Assembly: GCA_947630355.1 (NCBI GenBank)
Contig: CANRHJ010000047.1
Span: forward strand, 1 to 12,120
DNA: 12,120 bases
Source: Candidatus Gastranaerophilales bacterium
Lineage (GTDB): Bacteria > Cyanobacteriota > Vampirovibrionia > Gastranaerophilales > Gastranaerophilaceae
Direction: 5' to 3'
Shown: positions 1 to 6,119 of the stretch, one piece after another
Layout: every line of letters starts with the position of its first letter
Numbering within the stretch: the stretch's first letter is position 1
Program-made: the position numbers and the translations under genes
Notes under the pieces: generated by a model
Database searches by the model: none
The model's input: the letters and a program-made list of their open reading frames with translations, nothing else
Told to the model about the DNA's origin: nothing

Positions 1-426
1 GCCTGATTCTATTGCCAAACGCTTATGCCCCATATCCTGAAGCGCTATTACTTCGTTTTTGATTTCTTCCTGTGTCATTTTCTTGCGCGGAATATGCTTA
101 TTTTTTGCATGATACGGACAGTATGTGCATCCGTTTACACAATAATTAGATAAATATAAAGGCGCGAAAAGTACAATTCTGTTCCCGTAATATTCTTCTT
201 TTATATCTTTTGCCAGTTTAAATATTTCATGGTTAAGCTCTTTATCACTGCAGGTAAGCAAAATTATTGCTTCTTTATGATTTAACCCCTTTTTCTCTTT
301 CGCTTTTTCTATGATTTTTTTTACTAAATCTTTGTTTCCCGAGTTTTCTTGTGCATATTTTATTGTTTTTATAATTTCTTCGTTATTAATAAATTCTTCT
401 GCTTTTGTAGATTTTAAATTATACAT
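1..426 (-). CDS. hydG: [FeFe]-hydrogenase H-cluster maturase HydG, 5' part only
   Basis: The visible 142 residues are the N-terminal part of HydG; the gene runs off the left edge. HydG is a cytoplasmic radical SAM enzyme that splits tyrosine to give the CO and cyanide ligands of the [FeFe]-hydrogenase H-cluster, with p-cresol as by-product (family knowledge). The segment NRIVLFAPLYLSNYCVNGC (residues 82-100) is highly characteristic. The CxxxCxxC motif that binds the SAM-reducing [4Fe-4S] cluster is C96, C100, C103, followed by PYH. The tail HIPRKKMTQEE and ALQDMGHKRLAIESG also matches the family from memory. The ATG at 426-424 is preceded by AAAGGT. No hydrogenase, hydE or hydF is visible here. 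Its presence implies an anaerobe that makes or uses hydrogen. The identification is strong; whether the gene is intact cannot be seen. Confidence 0.95.
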   Translation of the reverse strand, partial: MYNLKSTKAEEFINNEEIIKTIKYAQENSGNKDLVKKIIEKAKEKKGLNHKEAIILLTCSDKELNHEIFKLAKDIKEEYYGNRIVLFAPLYLSNYCVNGCTYCPYHAKNKHIPRKKMTQEEIKNEVIALQDMGHKRLAIESG

Positions 427-448
427 ATCTTTACCTTTTAATACAAAT

Positions 449-454
449 AGTATA
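449..454 (-). promoter_or_regulatory. candidate -10 element for hydG
   Basis: On the minus strand TATACT lies about 23 bases upstream of the hydG start codon, so transcription would begin about 16 bases before it. No convincing -35 sits 16-18 bases further upstream (TTTACA is 20 away), so this is a weak call. The rest of the 161-base gap to the next gene holds no ORF that I can support. Confidence 0.3.
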
Positions 455-555
455 ACGCAAAGAATTTATTTATGTGTAAAAAGTAATTAGTTAAAGCTGC
501 CAAACCTCAAACATATTGACCTAATATAATATTTAAGCTACGTTTAAAAAAGGTT

Positions 556-576
556 TAAAATTTAACTTAAATTTTA
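556..576. repeat. perfect 21-base palindrome overlapping the ribosome binding site
   Basis: TAAAATTTAA (556-565), a single C (566), then TTAAATTTTA (567-576) form perfect 10-base arms. The right arm ends in the first A of the AGGA SD sequence (576-579) of the gene at 588. In RNA the next bases could extend the pairing by two G-U wobbles (554-555 with 577-578), partly hiding the SD. It could be an operator, an RNA element, or a chance product of AT-rich sequence, since only the centre base is G or C. Confidence 0.4.
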
Positions 577-587
577 GGAATAATATA

Positions 588-1679
588 ATGAAAAAATATA
601 ATATACTAATAATACTTATATTATTACTTATCACCATTTTTACGGTTTTAATTAATTATATAATCGATCCTTTTGATATATTTAAGTTCATAAAAAAGGT
701 CGGTATAAATTATAATAAACCCTGTATTTCAAAACAAGAGAGGATGACAAAAATCCCGCAATTAAAGTTAAATAAAGAAAAAATTGACCTTGTTTATGTA
801 GGAAGTTCAAAAACCGACTGGTGGCTGAATATTCCGTATCATTCAAAGATTTCGGGCAAAAACATAATTTCTATGGCATTAAGTTCTTCAAGCCTTCAAG
901 AAAGTATTATTATGGCGGAAAACAGTATTATTATTCATCCTGAAATAGAAAAAATATATTTTGGTTTGGATTTCTTTTCATTCAGTTCTAATTATTACAA
1001 TACGGCAATAAATACAGAAAGAGTAACGGATAAAAAGCTTACGAAACAAGAAGTTATGCCGTTATTACTATCCTTAGATACACTGCAATACAGTATAAAA
1101 ACATTTCTTGATAATATAAAACATAAATCTGTCGAAAATAACAATACTGCGGAGATTAGTATTGTTGAAAACCCGAGAGCGGAACATTATTTTAAAGAAA
1201 CCATTAAAAAATATGACAGAGATTACTATTCTGATTATGTCTTAAATATGGAGGCATTTGGAGAATTGGATGAATTTAGTAATTTTGCGAAGGCAAGAAA
1301 TGTAGAAATTGTTTATTTTTTGACTCCCTCACATATTTATGACCTCCTTAACATAAACTCGCACGGCTTAACAGATGAATTTTATAATTTTAAAAAGCTT
1401 TTAACACAACATTTTAACTATTATGATTTATCGCTGATAAATGAATATAATACCGAACCTGTTTCCGTAAATATGAAATATTTCAGGGATGCGGTTCATG
1501 CTACGGAATATTTCGGCAGTATGTTTGCGGAAAGTTTTTATATTAAACCCAATAATAGCGCCATCTATATAACAAAAGATAATGTTGATAAATATATTGA
1601 GTCAGATAAGAAGAATTTGAATGATTATATAACTCAACATCCTGAAGTTGTAAAACAAGTAGGGGAGTGGATTGATTAA
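588..1679 (+). CDS. membrane-anchored SGNH/DltD-AlgX-like protein, partner of the adjacent MBOAT acyltransferase
   Basis: This 363-residue protein has one hydrophobic N-terminal segment (about residues 5-26) and then a domain expected outside the membrane. It carries SGNH-like signatures: GSS at 72-74 in VYVGSSKTDWW, with S73 or S74 as candidate nucleophile, and a late DAVH (D301, H304) in the position of the catalytic Asp-x-x-His block. The order, an anchored SGNH-like protein directly before an MBOAT gene, is the arrangement of cell-surface O-acylation systems such as DltD/DltB and AlgJ-AlgX/AlgI. There the SGNH protein moves or removes acyl groups on envelope polymers (family knowledge). 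The start is an ATG with AGGA eight bases upstream. The stop overlaps the next ATG by one base, so translation is coupled. The substrate cannot be told, and no polymer-synthesis gene is visible nearby. A hydrolase rather than a transferase role remains possible. Confidence 0.75.
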   Translation: MKKYNILIILILLLITIFTVLINYIIDPFDIFKFIKKVGINYNKPCISKQERMTKIPQLKLNKEKIDLVYVGSSKTDWWLNIPYHSKISGKNIISMALSSSSLQESIIMAENSIIIHPEIEKIYFGLDFFSFSSNYYNTAINTERVTDKKLTKQEVMPLLLSLDTLQYSIKTFLDNIKHKSVENNNTAEISIVENPRAEHYFKETIKKYDRDYYSDYVLNMEAFGELDEFSNFAKARNVEIVYFLTPSHIYDLLNINSHGLTDEFYNFKKLLTQHFNYYDLSLINEYNTEPVSVNMKYFRDAVHATEYFGSMFAESFYIKPNNSAIYITKDNVDKYIESDKKNLNDYITQHPEVVKQVGEWID

Positions 1680-3097
1680 TGCTTTTTAATTCTTTGGAAT
1701 TTTTATTTATATTTTTACCCGTAACATTTTTTGTATACTTTTTCTTGAATAAAAAAAGGATGATAGCTTTAGGAACGGGCTGGATGGTTGCCGCATCTTT
1801 AATCTTTTACGGCTATTGGAATTATAAGTATTTAACCTTGATAATACTATCCATGATATTTAATTATACGGTAGGTTATACTTTGTCGCACCCTTCTAAT
1901 TTAAAGATAAACAGAAAACTTGTTTTAATGCTTGGTATAGTCGGAAATACAGGGTTATTATGCTACTATAAATACTTTGATTTCCTTATAAATAATATAA
2001 ATGCAGTTTTTCACAGCGGATTTGATACATTAAAAATCGCCTTGCCTTTAGGTATAAGCTTTTTTACTTTTACCCAGATTGCATATCTTGTTGATGCTTA
2101 TAAAAAAGAAGTACAGGAGTATGATTTTTTAAATTATGCGCTGTTTGTAACATTTTTCCCGCATTTAATAGCAGGGCCCATTTTGCATCATAGTGAAATG
2201 ATGCCTCAATTTGCGGATATAAGGAAAAAAATTATTAATCACCGTAATATCTCAAAAGGATTGTTTTTAATAGCCGTAGGTTTATTTAAAAAAGTAATAA
2301 TAGCAGATAATTTATCGGATTTTGTCCGTGATATGTTTGATATAATACCGACATTGGACTTTTTTGAAGCTTGGTTCGGCAGTTTCGCATACACTTTCCA
2401 GCTTTATTTTGATTTTTCGGGATATTGTGATATGGCTTTAGGTATTGCTTTATTGTTTAATATCTGCTTGCCGATTAACTTTAATTCGCCGTATAAATCG
2501 GAAAATATTCAGGATTTCTGGCGAAGATGGCACATGACTCTTTCAAGATTTCTCAAAAACTATATTTATATACCATTGGGCGGAAACAGAGCAGGAGAAA
2601 TTAAAACATACAGGAATTTGTTCCTTACGTTTTTAATAGGCGGAATTTGGCACGGTGCAAACTGGACATTTATTATGTGGGGAATTCTGCACGGTATAGC
2701 CACCTGCATTCACAGATTTTGGAAGAAGTTTAACTTCAAAATAAATAAATTCTCAGCAATTATTTTTACGTTTTTCTTCATTAACTTAACTTGGGTATTT
2801 TTTAGAGCAACATCAATTCACAGAGCTTTTGATATACTTAAATCAATGTTAGGACTCAACGGCATTAATCCGCTTGTTATTAATAAACTCAGATTTTCTT
2901 TTGAAAACGGCAGCATAAAACTCAGTATTTTTATGGTTTTAGGCTGTATTTTTCTGTCTTTCTTCTTTAAAAATTCAATTGAATGGGCAGAAAAATTTAA
3001 ACCGAACAAAATATTTTTCATTATTACATCCGTTCTGTTAATAATTTCCGTTTTATCAATAAATAAAGTATCCGAATTTTTATATTTTCAATTTTAA
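1679..3097 (+). CDS. MBOAT-family membrane O-acyltransferase (AlgI/DltB-like)
   Basis: A 472-residue polytopic membrane protein rich in hydrophobic helices, of the usual length for AlgI-type enzymes. Family hallmarks are clear: SPYKSENIQDFWRRWHMTLS (270-289), then YIYIPLGGNR (295-304), then GGIWHG (321-326) with H325 as the invariant catalytic histidine, and WGILHG with a second conserved His at 338. The LPLGISFFTFTQIAYLVD segment (122-139) is also typical. MBOAT proteins take an acyl group from a cytoplasmic donor and pass it across the membrane to an envelope polysaccharide or a carrier protein (family knowledge). The ATG overlaps the upstream stop (TAATG) and has GGGGAG 11 bases before it, so it is made together with its SGNH-like partner. 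The gene runs convergently into the HAD gene with only 25 bases between stops and no obvious hairpin there. The acyl group and acceptor are unknown. Confidence 0.93.
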   Translation: MLFNSLEFLFIFLPVTFFVYFFLNKKRMIALGTGWMVAASLIFYGYWNYKYLTLIILSMIFNYTVGYTLSHPSNLKINRKLVLMLGIVGNTGLLCYYKYFDFLINNINAVFHSGFDTLKIALPLGISFFTFTQIAYLVDAYKKEVQEYDFLNYALFVTFFPHLIAGPILHHSEMMPQFADIRKKIINHRNISKGLFLIAVGLFKKVIIADNLSDFVRDMFDIIPTLDFFEAWFGSFAYTFQLYFDFSGYCDMALGIALLFNICLPINFNSPYKSENIQDFWRRWHMTLSRFLKNYIYIPLGGNRAGEIKTYRNLFLTFLIGGIWHGANWTFIMWGILHGIATCIHRFWKKFNFKINKFSAIIFTFFFINLTWVFFRATSIHRAFDILKSMLGLNGINPLVINKLRFSFENGSIKLSIFMVLGCIFLSFFFKNSIEWAEKFKPNKIFFIITSVLLIISVLSINKVSEFLYFQF

Positions 3098-3122
3098 AAA
3101 TAGAAACAGTGAGTAATTTCAG

Positions 3123-4079
3123 TTATGCATAAAAAGAAGCGGATGCCTTAATTATTCCGTCGGCTAAATGTCCTTGAGGAACGGATATAACATTAAATCC
3201 TCTTAATTTTTCAGTTAATTTTTTATTTTTGCCTACCTGAATTGCACAAATTGATTTATCACACAGCATTTCGGTATCATTTTCACTGTCACCCGCCCTA
3301 ACTTCTTGCGTAGGTTCATCAAATTTGCTTTTCACATAATCGGCAACTGCTTTCTTGTTTATATCTGAACGTGAAAATGTACTTATAATACTTAATTCTT
3401 CTTTTGTATCAGTATTTGTGTAATATCCATGTTCTTCCAACATCTTTTTAATCTCGGAATTAAGCTCGGAGGCATATTTAATAAGTTCATATTTGTTGAT
3501 ATTATCTGCGCCTTTTACGTTGATTTTAACTTTAATTCCCGGCGGAATAAGTGTTATTTCACATCTTGGTATATCTGTTCCGTCGTCAGCAAAAGGTTTT
3601 GAATATATTATTTCTTCTCCATTGTTTTTTCTGTGAATAAAGCCTTTTTTTTCTTTCAGATATTCACCTATAAGTTCTAACGGCTTTTTGTTATTTTCTG
3701 TCCAATTTTTATCTTCAAACTTCAAATAATTAATATCTTTATTAAATAATTGGCTCATCCATTGTTGAGGGGTTAAAGATGCGGGTTTATTCAGCAGCCG
3801 TTTCCCGTCTTCAAGCGATATCGCTTTTATAGGCATTGTTGTTTGTTTTAATATACTTTCAATTTCTTTCAATTCACTGTAATTTCTGCCCGTATTAATA
3901 AGAACGGTGTCAAATTTACAAGATTTAAGTGCATCTTCGGTTTGTTTAATTGATGTTAAATCGTATGTGCGTTCGGATACATTTTTTTTAATATTATCTT
4001 GAGCGGGATTTAACAAAGTTGAATCTAAATCAGTGGTAAACATTCTTGCACCAAATGATATTTTATTTAAAGCGGACAT
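3123..4079 (-). CDS. HAD-superfamily phosphatase, Cof/sucrose-phosphatase-like
   Basis: A 318-residue predicted cytoplasmic protein with all four HAD motifs: DLDST (D17 nucleophile, D19 acid/base) in FTTDLDSTLL; motif II NTGR (T63); a motif III lysine around K242-K243 in DINKKAVADYV; and motif IV GDSENDTEML (D264, N267, D268). The long insert between motifs II and III is the cap region of class IIB (Cof/SPP-type) enzymes, which dephosphorylate sugar phosphates or similar small metabolites (family knowledge). The substrate is not predictable. The first 12 residues, ending ISFGA, come before the catalytic strand and resemble the leader of the phosphoribosyltransferase-like protein across the gap. 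AAGGAG lies five bases before the ATG, so the start is well supported. A small ORF directly upstream (4189-4082) ends across this SD. Confidence 0.85.
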   Translation of the reverse strand: MSALNKISFGARMFTTDLDSTLLNPAQDNIKKNVSERTYDLTSIKQTEDALKSCKFDTVLINTGRNYSELKEIESILKQTTMPIKAISLEDGKRLLNKPASLTPQQWMSQLFNKDINYLKFEDKNWTENNKKPLELIGEYLKEKKGFIHRKNNGEEIIYSKPFADDGTDIPRCEITLIPPGIKVKINVKGADNINKYELIKYASELNSEIKKMLEEHGYYTNTDTKEELSIISTFSRSDINKKAVADYVKSKFDEPTQEVRAGDSENDTEMLCDKSICAIQVGKNKKLTEKLRGFNVISVPQGHLADGIIKASASFYA

Positions 4080-4081
4080 AA

Positions 4082-4189
4082 TTACTCCTTTTTGTAATTA
4101 TTCATAACTCTGATGTACAGGCTAATTAGACTTAGTTTTGCTCGGGATACGGACTCACAATCTTCAAATAGCTCATTTGTCCGTTTCAT
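4082..4189 (-). CDS. possible 35-residue small protein or leader peptide upstream of the HAD gene
   Basis: An ATG at 4189-4187 opens a 35-codon frame (MKRTNELFEDCESV..., ending NNYKKE). Its last codons, AAA AAG GAG TAA, contain the SD of the phosphatase gene, and its stop lies two bases before that gene's ATG. This layout would couple the two by translation. The upstream TAAGGAT is an SD-like sequence but only two bases from the ATG, closer than usual. The peptide is charged, with one cysteine and no signal sequence or recognised family. It may simply be leader RNA that happens to stay open. Confidence 0.3.
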   Translation of the reverse strand: MKRTNELFEDCESVSRAKLSLISLYIRVMNNYKKE

Positions 4190-4230
4190 AATCCTTACTT
4201 TACTGCGTAATTTGTATCTGATACCGAACC

Positions 4231-4265
4231 AAAATTTTACTCACAAATTGAACCTGTAAAATTTT
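4231..4265. repeat. inverted repeat in the 4190-4400 intergenic region
   Basis: AAAATTTTAC (4231-4240) and GTAAAATTTT (4256-4265) are perfect 10-base arms around a 15-base loop. Next to it is GTATC-T-GATAC (4214-4224), a second short palindrome. Both lie in the divergent gap between the HAD gene (minus) and the phosphoribosyltransferase-like gene (plus), where an operator or leader structure would be expected. Apart from these, a candidate promoter at 4341-4370 and a T9 run near 4318-4325, I see nothing else in this gap and no tRNA-like fold. Confidence 0.35.
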
Positions 4266-4340
4266 CTCCGGCAATATTAGAAAATAGCTGAATTTTAATA
4301 TTTTTACATTAAGCCGTTTTTTTTTACATAACTTAAAAAT

Positions 4341-4370
4341 TTGCAATAAATTAACAAAACAAAATATTTT
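4341..4370 (+). promoter_or_regulatory. candidate promoter for the phosphoribosyltransferase-like gene
   Basis: TTGCAA (4341-4346) and TATTTT (4365-4370) are separated by 18 bases. Each matches four of six sigma-70 consensus bases. Transcription would start near 4377, giving a leader of about 36 bases to the ATG at 4413. Confidence 0.35.
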
Positions 4371-4412
4371 ACGTTTTTCTAATAAAAGTAATCCGAGCGT
4401 TTGGAAAATAAA

Positions 4413-5462
4413 ATGAAAATAAATATCAGTCCTAATTATACAAGATATTATTCAAATATAGCTGTTTTTAGGGGAAATAAGGGTATAAATACCCAAGATA
4501 AGAAGATAGAATTAGCGCCAATTAACATTGGGCCTCCCATGATAGCTCAAACTCTTCAATTCCCTTTAAATCAAATAATGCAGCAAAAAATTAATCTTGA
4601 AAAAACAAGACCTAATTTACTTGCGCATACCTGTATAGATTATAAAGATTGGCTAAATCAATTTGAAACGGAAAGTGAAAAGTCGTTAGCTTTAAAAATG
4701 CTTCAGAATTATATGTATATTGATATAAACGGCGCAAGAAGCGCATTTAAAAAATTATATTCTGATTTGGAAGATAAAATTGATATGAATAAAACGAACT
4801 TTGCCATATTCGGTACGGCTAAAAGCGGTTCCGTTATGGGCTATTTATTCAGACAGGCAAATAAAATACGGTCTAAAGGTATGGTAAGACATGAATTTAC
4901 AAATACGGAACATATACCTGCAGATGAAAAATTTCTTAACTCAACACAAATCAGTGATGTGAAATTTAACGAGCAGCAAAGACTTCAGGGCAAGGAAAAT
5001 ATTGTAATCGTTGATGATATGCTTGGCGACGGCGATTCTTTTATTGAATATTTAACTCAGGATGTACGCTCTTCACTTATGCAATATAAAAATATTTATT
5101 TTGTTACTTTAATAAAAGATCCCGACGGAGAAAAAAGAATTAAGAATAACTTCCCCGACTTGAATATTAATTTTATTACCGCCCAAGAAATACATAAATA
5201 TGATTCTCCCGAAAATAAATCCTTTACTGACTATGAAAAACAAGAAATTACCAAAATGCTTAAAAAATACGGGAATAAAATTTGTAAAGAGCTTGTAAAA
5301 AAATATAATCGTTCTAAGCTGCTGGTATCATTTGAATGGAATACTCCCGGCAACACGCCTATGATTTTTAATATAACAAATTCCGAATGGAACGGACTTT
5401 TTCACAGATTTAACGGGCTTGAAGAAAATGATGTAAGCCCAAAATATAATTTTTATAACTAA
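4413..5462 (+). CDS. phosphoribosyltransferase-like protein (type I PRTase fold)
   Basis: Numbered from the ATG at 4413 this is 349 residues. An in-frame TTG at 4401 would add four residues, but the ATG has GGA eight bases upstream and gives a natural MKINISPNY start. The core has a PRTase-type FGTAKSGS loop (133-140) and the PRPP-loop-like IVIVDDMLGDGDS (197-209), with the acidic pair D201-D202. Such loops bind phosphoribosyl pyrophosphate (family knowledge), though this one departs from the usual DDxxxTGxS by having GDGDS. The C-terminal SFEWNTPGNTP and WNGLFHRF (about 307-332) remind me of the PRTase-CE family, a poorly characterised group; this is unverified. The leader ending VFRG (18-21) resembles the start of the HAD gene. 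There is no signal peptide. The substrate and base are unknown, and it stands alone between two promoters. Confidence 0.65.
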   Translation: MKINISPNYTRYYSNIAVFRGNKGINTQDKKIELAPINIGPPMIAQTLQFPLNQIMQQKINLEKTRPNLLAHTCIDYKDWLNQFETESEKSLALKMLQNYMYIDINGARSAFKKLYSDLEDKIDMNKTNFAIFGTAKSGSVMGYLFRQANKIRSKGMVRHEFTNTEHIPADEKFLNSTQISDVKFNEQQRLQGKENIVIVDDMLGDGDSFIEYLTQDVRSSLMQYKNIYFVTLIKDPDGEKRIKNNFPDLNINFITAQEIHKYDSPENKSFTDYEKQEITKMLKKYGNKICKELVKKYNRSKLLVSFEWNTPGNTPMIFNITNSEWNGLFHRFNGLEENDVSPKYNFYN

Positions 5463-5491
5463 TTTCAGGCTTACAAACATTTCAATTTTTT
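5426..5491 (+). terminator. probable terminator of the phosphoribosyltransferase-like gene
   Basis: TGTAAGCC (5432-5439, inside the last codons) pairs with GGCTTACA (5468-5475). Beyond a small internal loop, AAATG (5426-5430) pairs with CATTT (5478-5482). The large loop can itself fold as TATAA-TTT-TTATA. A T6 run at 5486-5491 follows. The hairpin reaches into the coding sequence and the loop is long, so efficiency is uncertain. Confidence 0.5.
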
Positions 5492-5515
5492 ATTTTTTTA
5501 TTTTTTTATTTTTTT
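5486..5515. repeat. T6 plus three perfect copies of the octamer ATTTTTTT
   Basis: T6 (5486-5491) is followed by A-T7 repeated three times (5492-5515). On the minus strand this is the flavodoxin 3' end: the stop TAA (5508-5506) sits inside the repeat after an A7 run, with a second in-frame TAA one repeat later. On the plus strand it supplies the T-rich tail behind the hairpin above. Such A/T runs are prone to slippage. Confidence 0.8.
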
Positions 5516-6084
5516 AAAACTTGACCTAACCAATTATCTAATTCTTTATCGGTTTGCGCATTACCGTGTTCGTAGACAACAAAAGGAGTCAAAACTTTAG
5601 AACCTTTTGCGTATTTACCCATCTCATCGGCAATATTGTACTTTCCCCCGCCGCCGTGAGTAATAAAAGGAATAATAGTTTTACCTTCAAAGTTATTTTT
5701 TTCCAAAAAAGTTATTACTGCCGGAGCCATTGTATACCACCAAGCCGGAGTTCCGACAAAAATAATGTCATATTTCTCAACGTTTCCGTTATCTTTTAAC
5801 TCGGGATGTATGTTCTTATCGTGTTGTTCTTTTGCTATACCGTATGCAGTTTCATTATAATTAGCGGGATATGGTTCTTTTGTCTCTATTCTGAATATAT
5901 CAGCATGCGTTTTTTGCAGAATTTTTTCCGCTATGGATTTTGTATTACCGCCCCAAGAAAAATAAGCAATTAAAATTTTACTTTTATTCATATTACCTCC
6001 TGTTTCCGTTGCTTTCTCCGCTGCAAATGTCATCAGACAAGAAAAAAATAGTAATGATAAAATAATTGAAAATATTTTCCTCAT
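5506..6084 (-). CDS. flavodoxin-family protein with optional signal peptide
   Basis: The 192-residue form starts with a signal-like peptide (MRKIF, hydrophobic 5-20, likely cleaved near A21-A22), then a complete flavodoxin fold from residue 34. The FMN phosphate-binding loop is SWGGNTKSIAEKI (43-55), and later aromatic and glycine loops are PAWWYTMAP (114-122) and THGGGGKYN (142-150). Flavodoxins carry electrons or serve as FMN reductase domains (family knowledge). The first ATG has AAGGAG seven bases upstream. A second ATG (residue 32, 5991-5989) has AGGAGGT three bases upstream and would give a 161-residue cytoplasmic form without the signal. The cysteine at 16 is in a poor lipobox context (FFSC), so a lipoprotein is less likely. 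It lies 35 bases downstream of the radical SAM gene on the same strand, probably in one operon. The family call is firm; the cellular location is open. Confidence 0.88.
   Translation of the reverse strand: MRKIFSIILSLLFFSCLMTFAAEKATETGGNMNKSKILIAYFSWGGNTKSIAEKILQKTHADIFRIETKEPYPANYNETAYGIAKEQHDKNIHPELKDNGNVEKYDIIFVGTPAWWYTMAPAVITFLEKNNFEGKTIIPFITHGGGGKYNIADEMGKYAKGSKVLTPFVVYEHGNAQTDKELDNWLGQVLKK
5989..6001 (-). promoter_or_regulatory. strong internal ribosome binding site and ATG within the flavodoxin gene
   Basis: AGGAGGT (6001-5995) lies three bases before the in-frame ATG of residue 32 (5991-5989). It is a better SD match than that of the annotated start and sits exactly at the boundary between signal peptide and flavodoxin domain. 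The codons involved (ACA GGA GGT AAT ATG) are ordinary, so chance is possible. Confidence 0.55.
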
Positions 6085-6119
6085 AATTTTACTCCTTTTT
6101 AATTTTTGCCGATTAAATT

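Noticed and set aside
2818..3021. 67-codon minus-strand frame opposite the MBOAT 3' end
   Set aside because: A shadow of a membrane-protein coding sequence, without SD.
4310..4330. T9 run near 4318 as a terminator
   Set aside because: No stable stem lies directly before it, and no gene on the plus strand ends there.
5554..5799. Open frame of 81 codons on the plus strand inside the flavodoxin gene
   Set aside because: It is antisense to a clear flavodoxin domain, with no SD or recognisable motif; a shadow frame.
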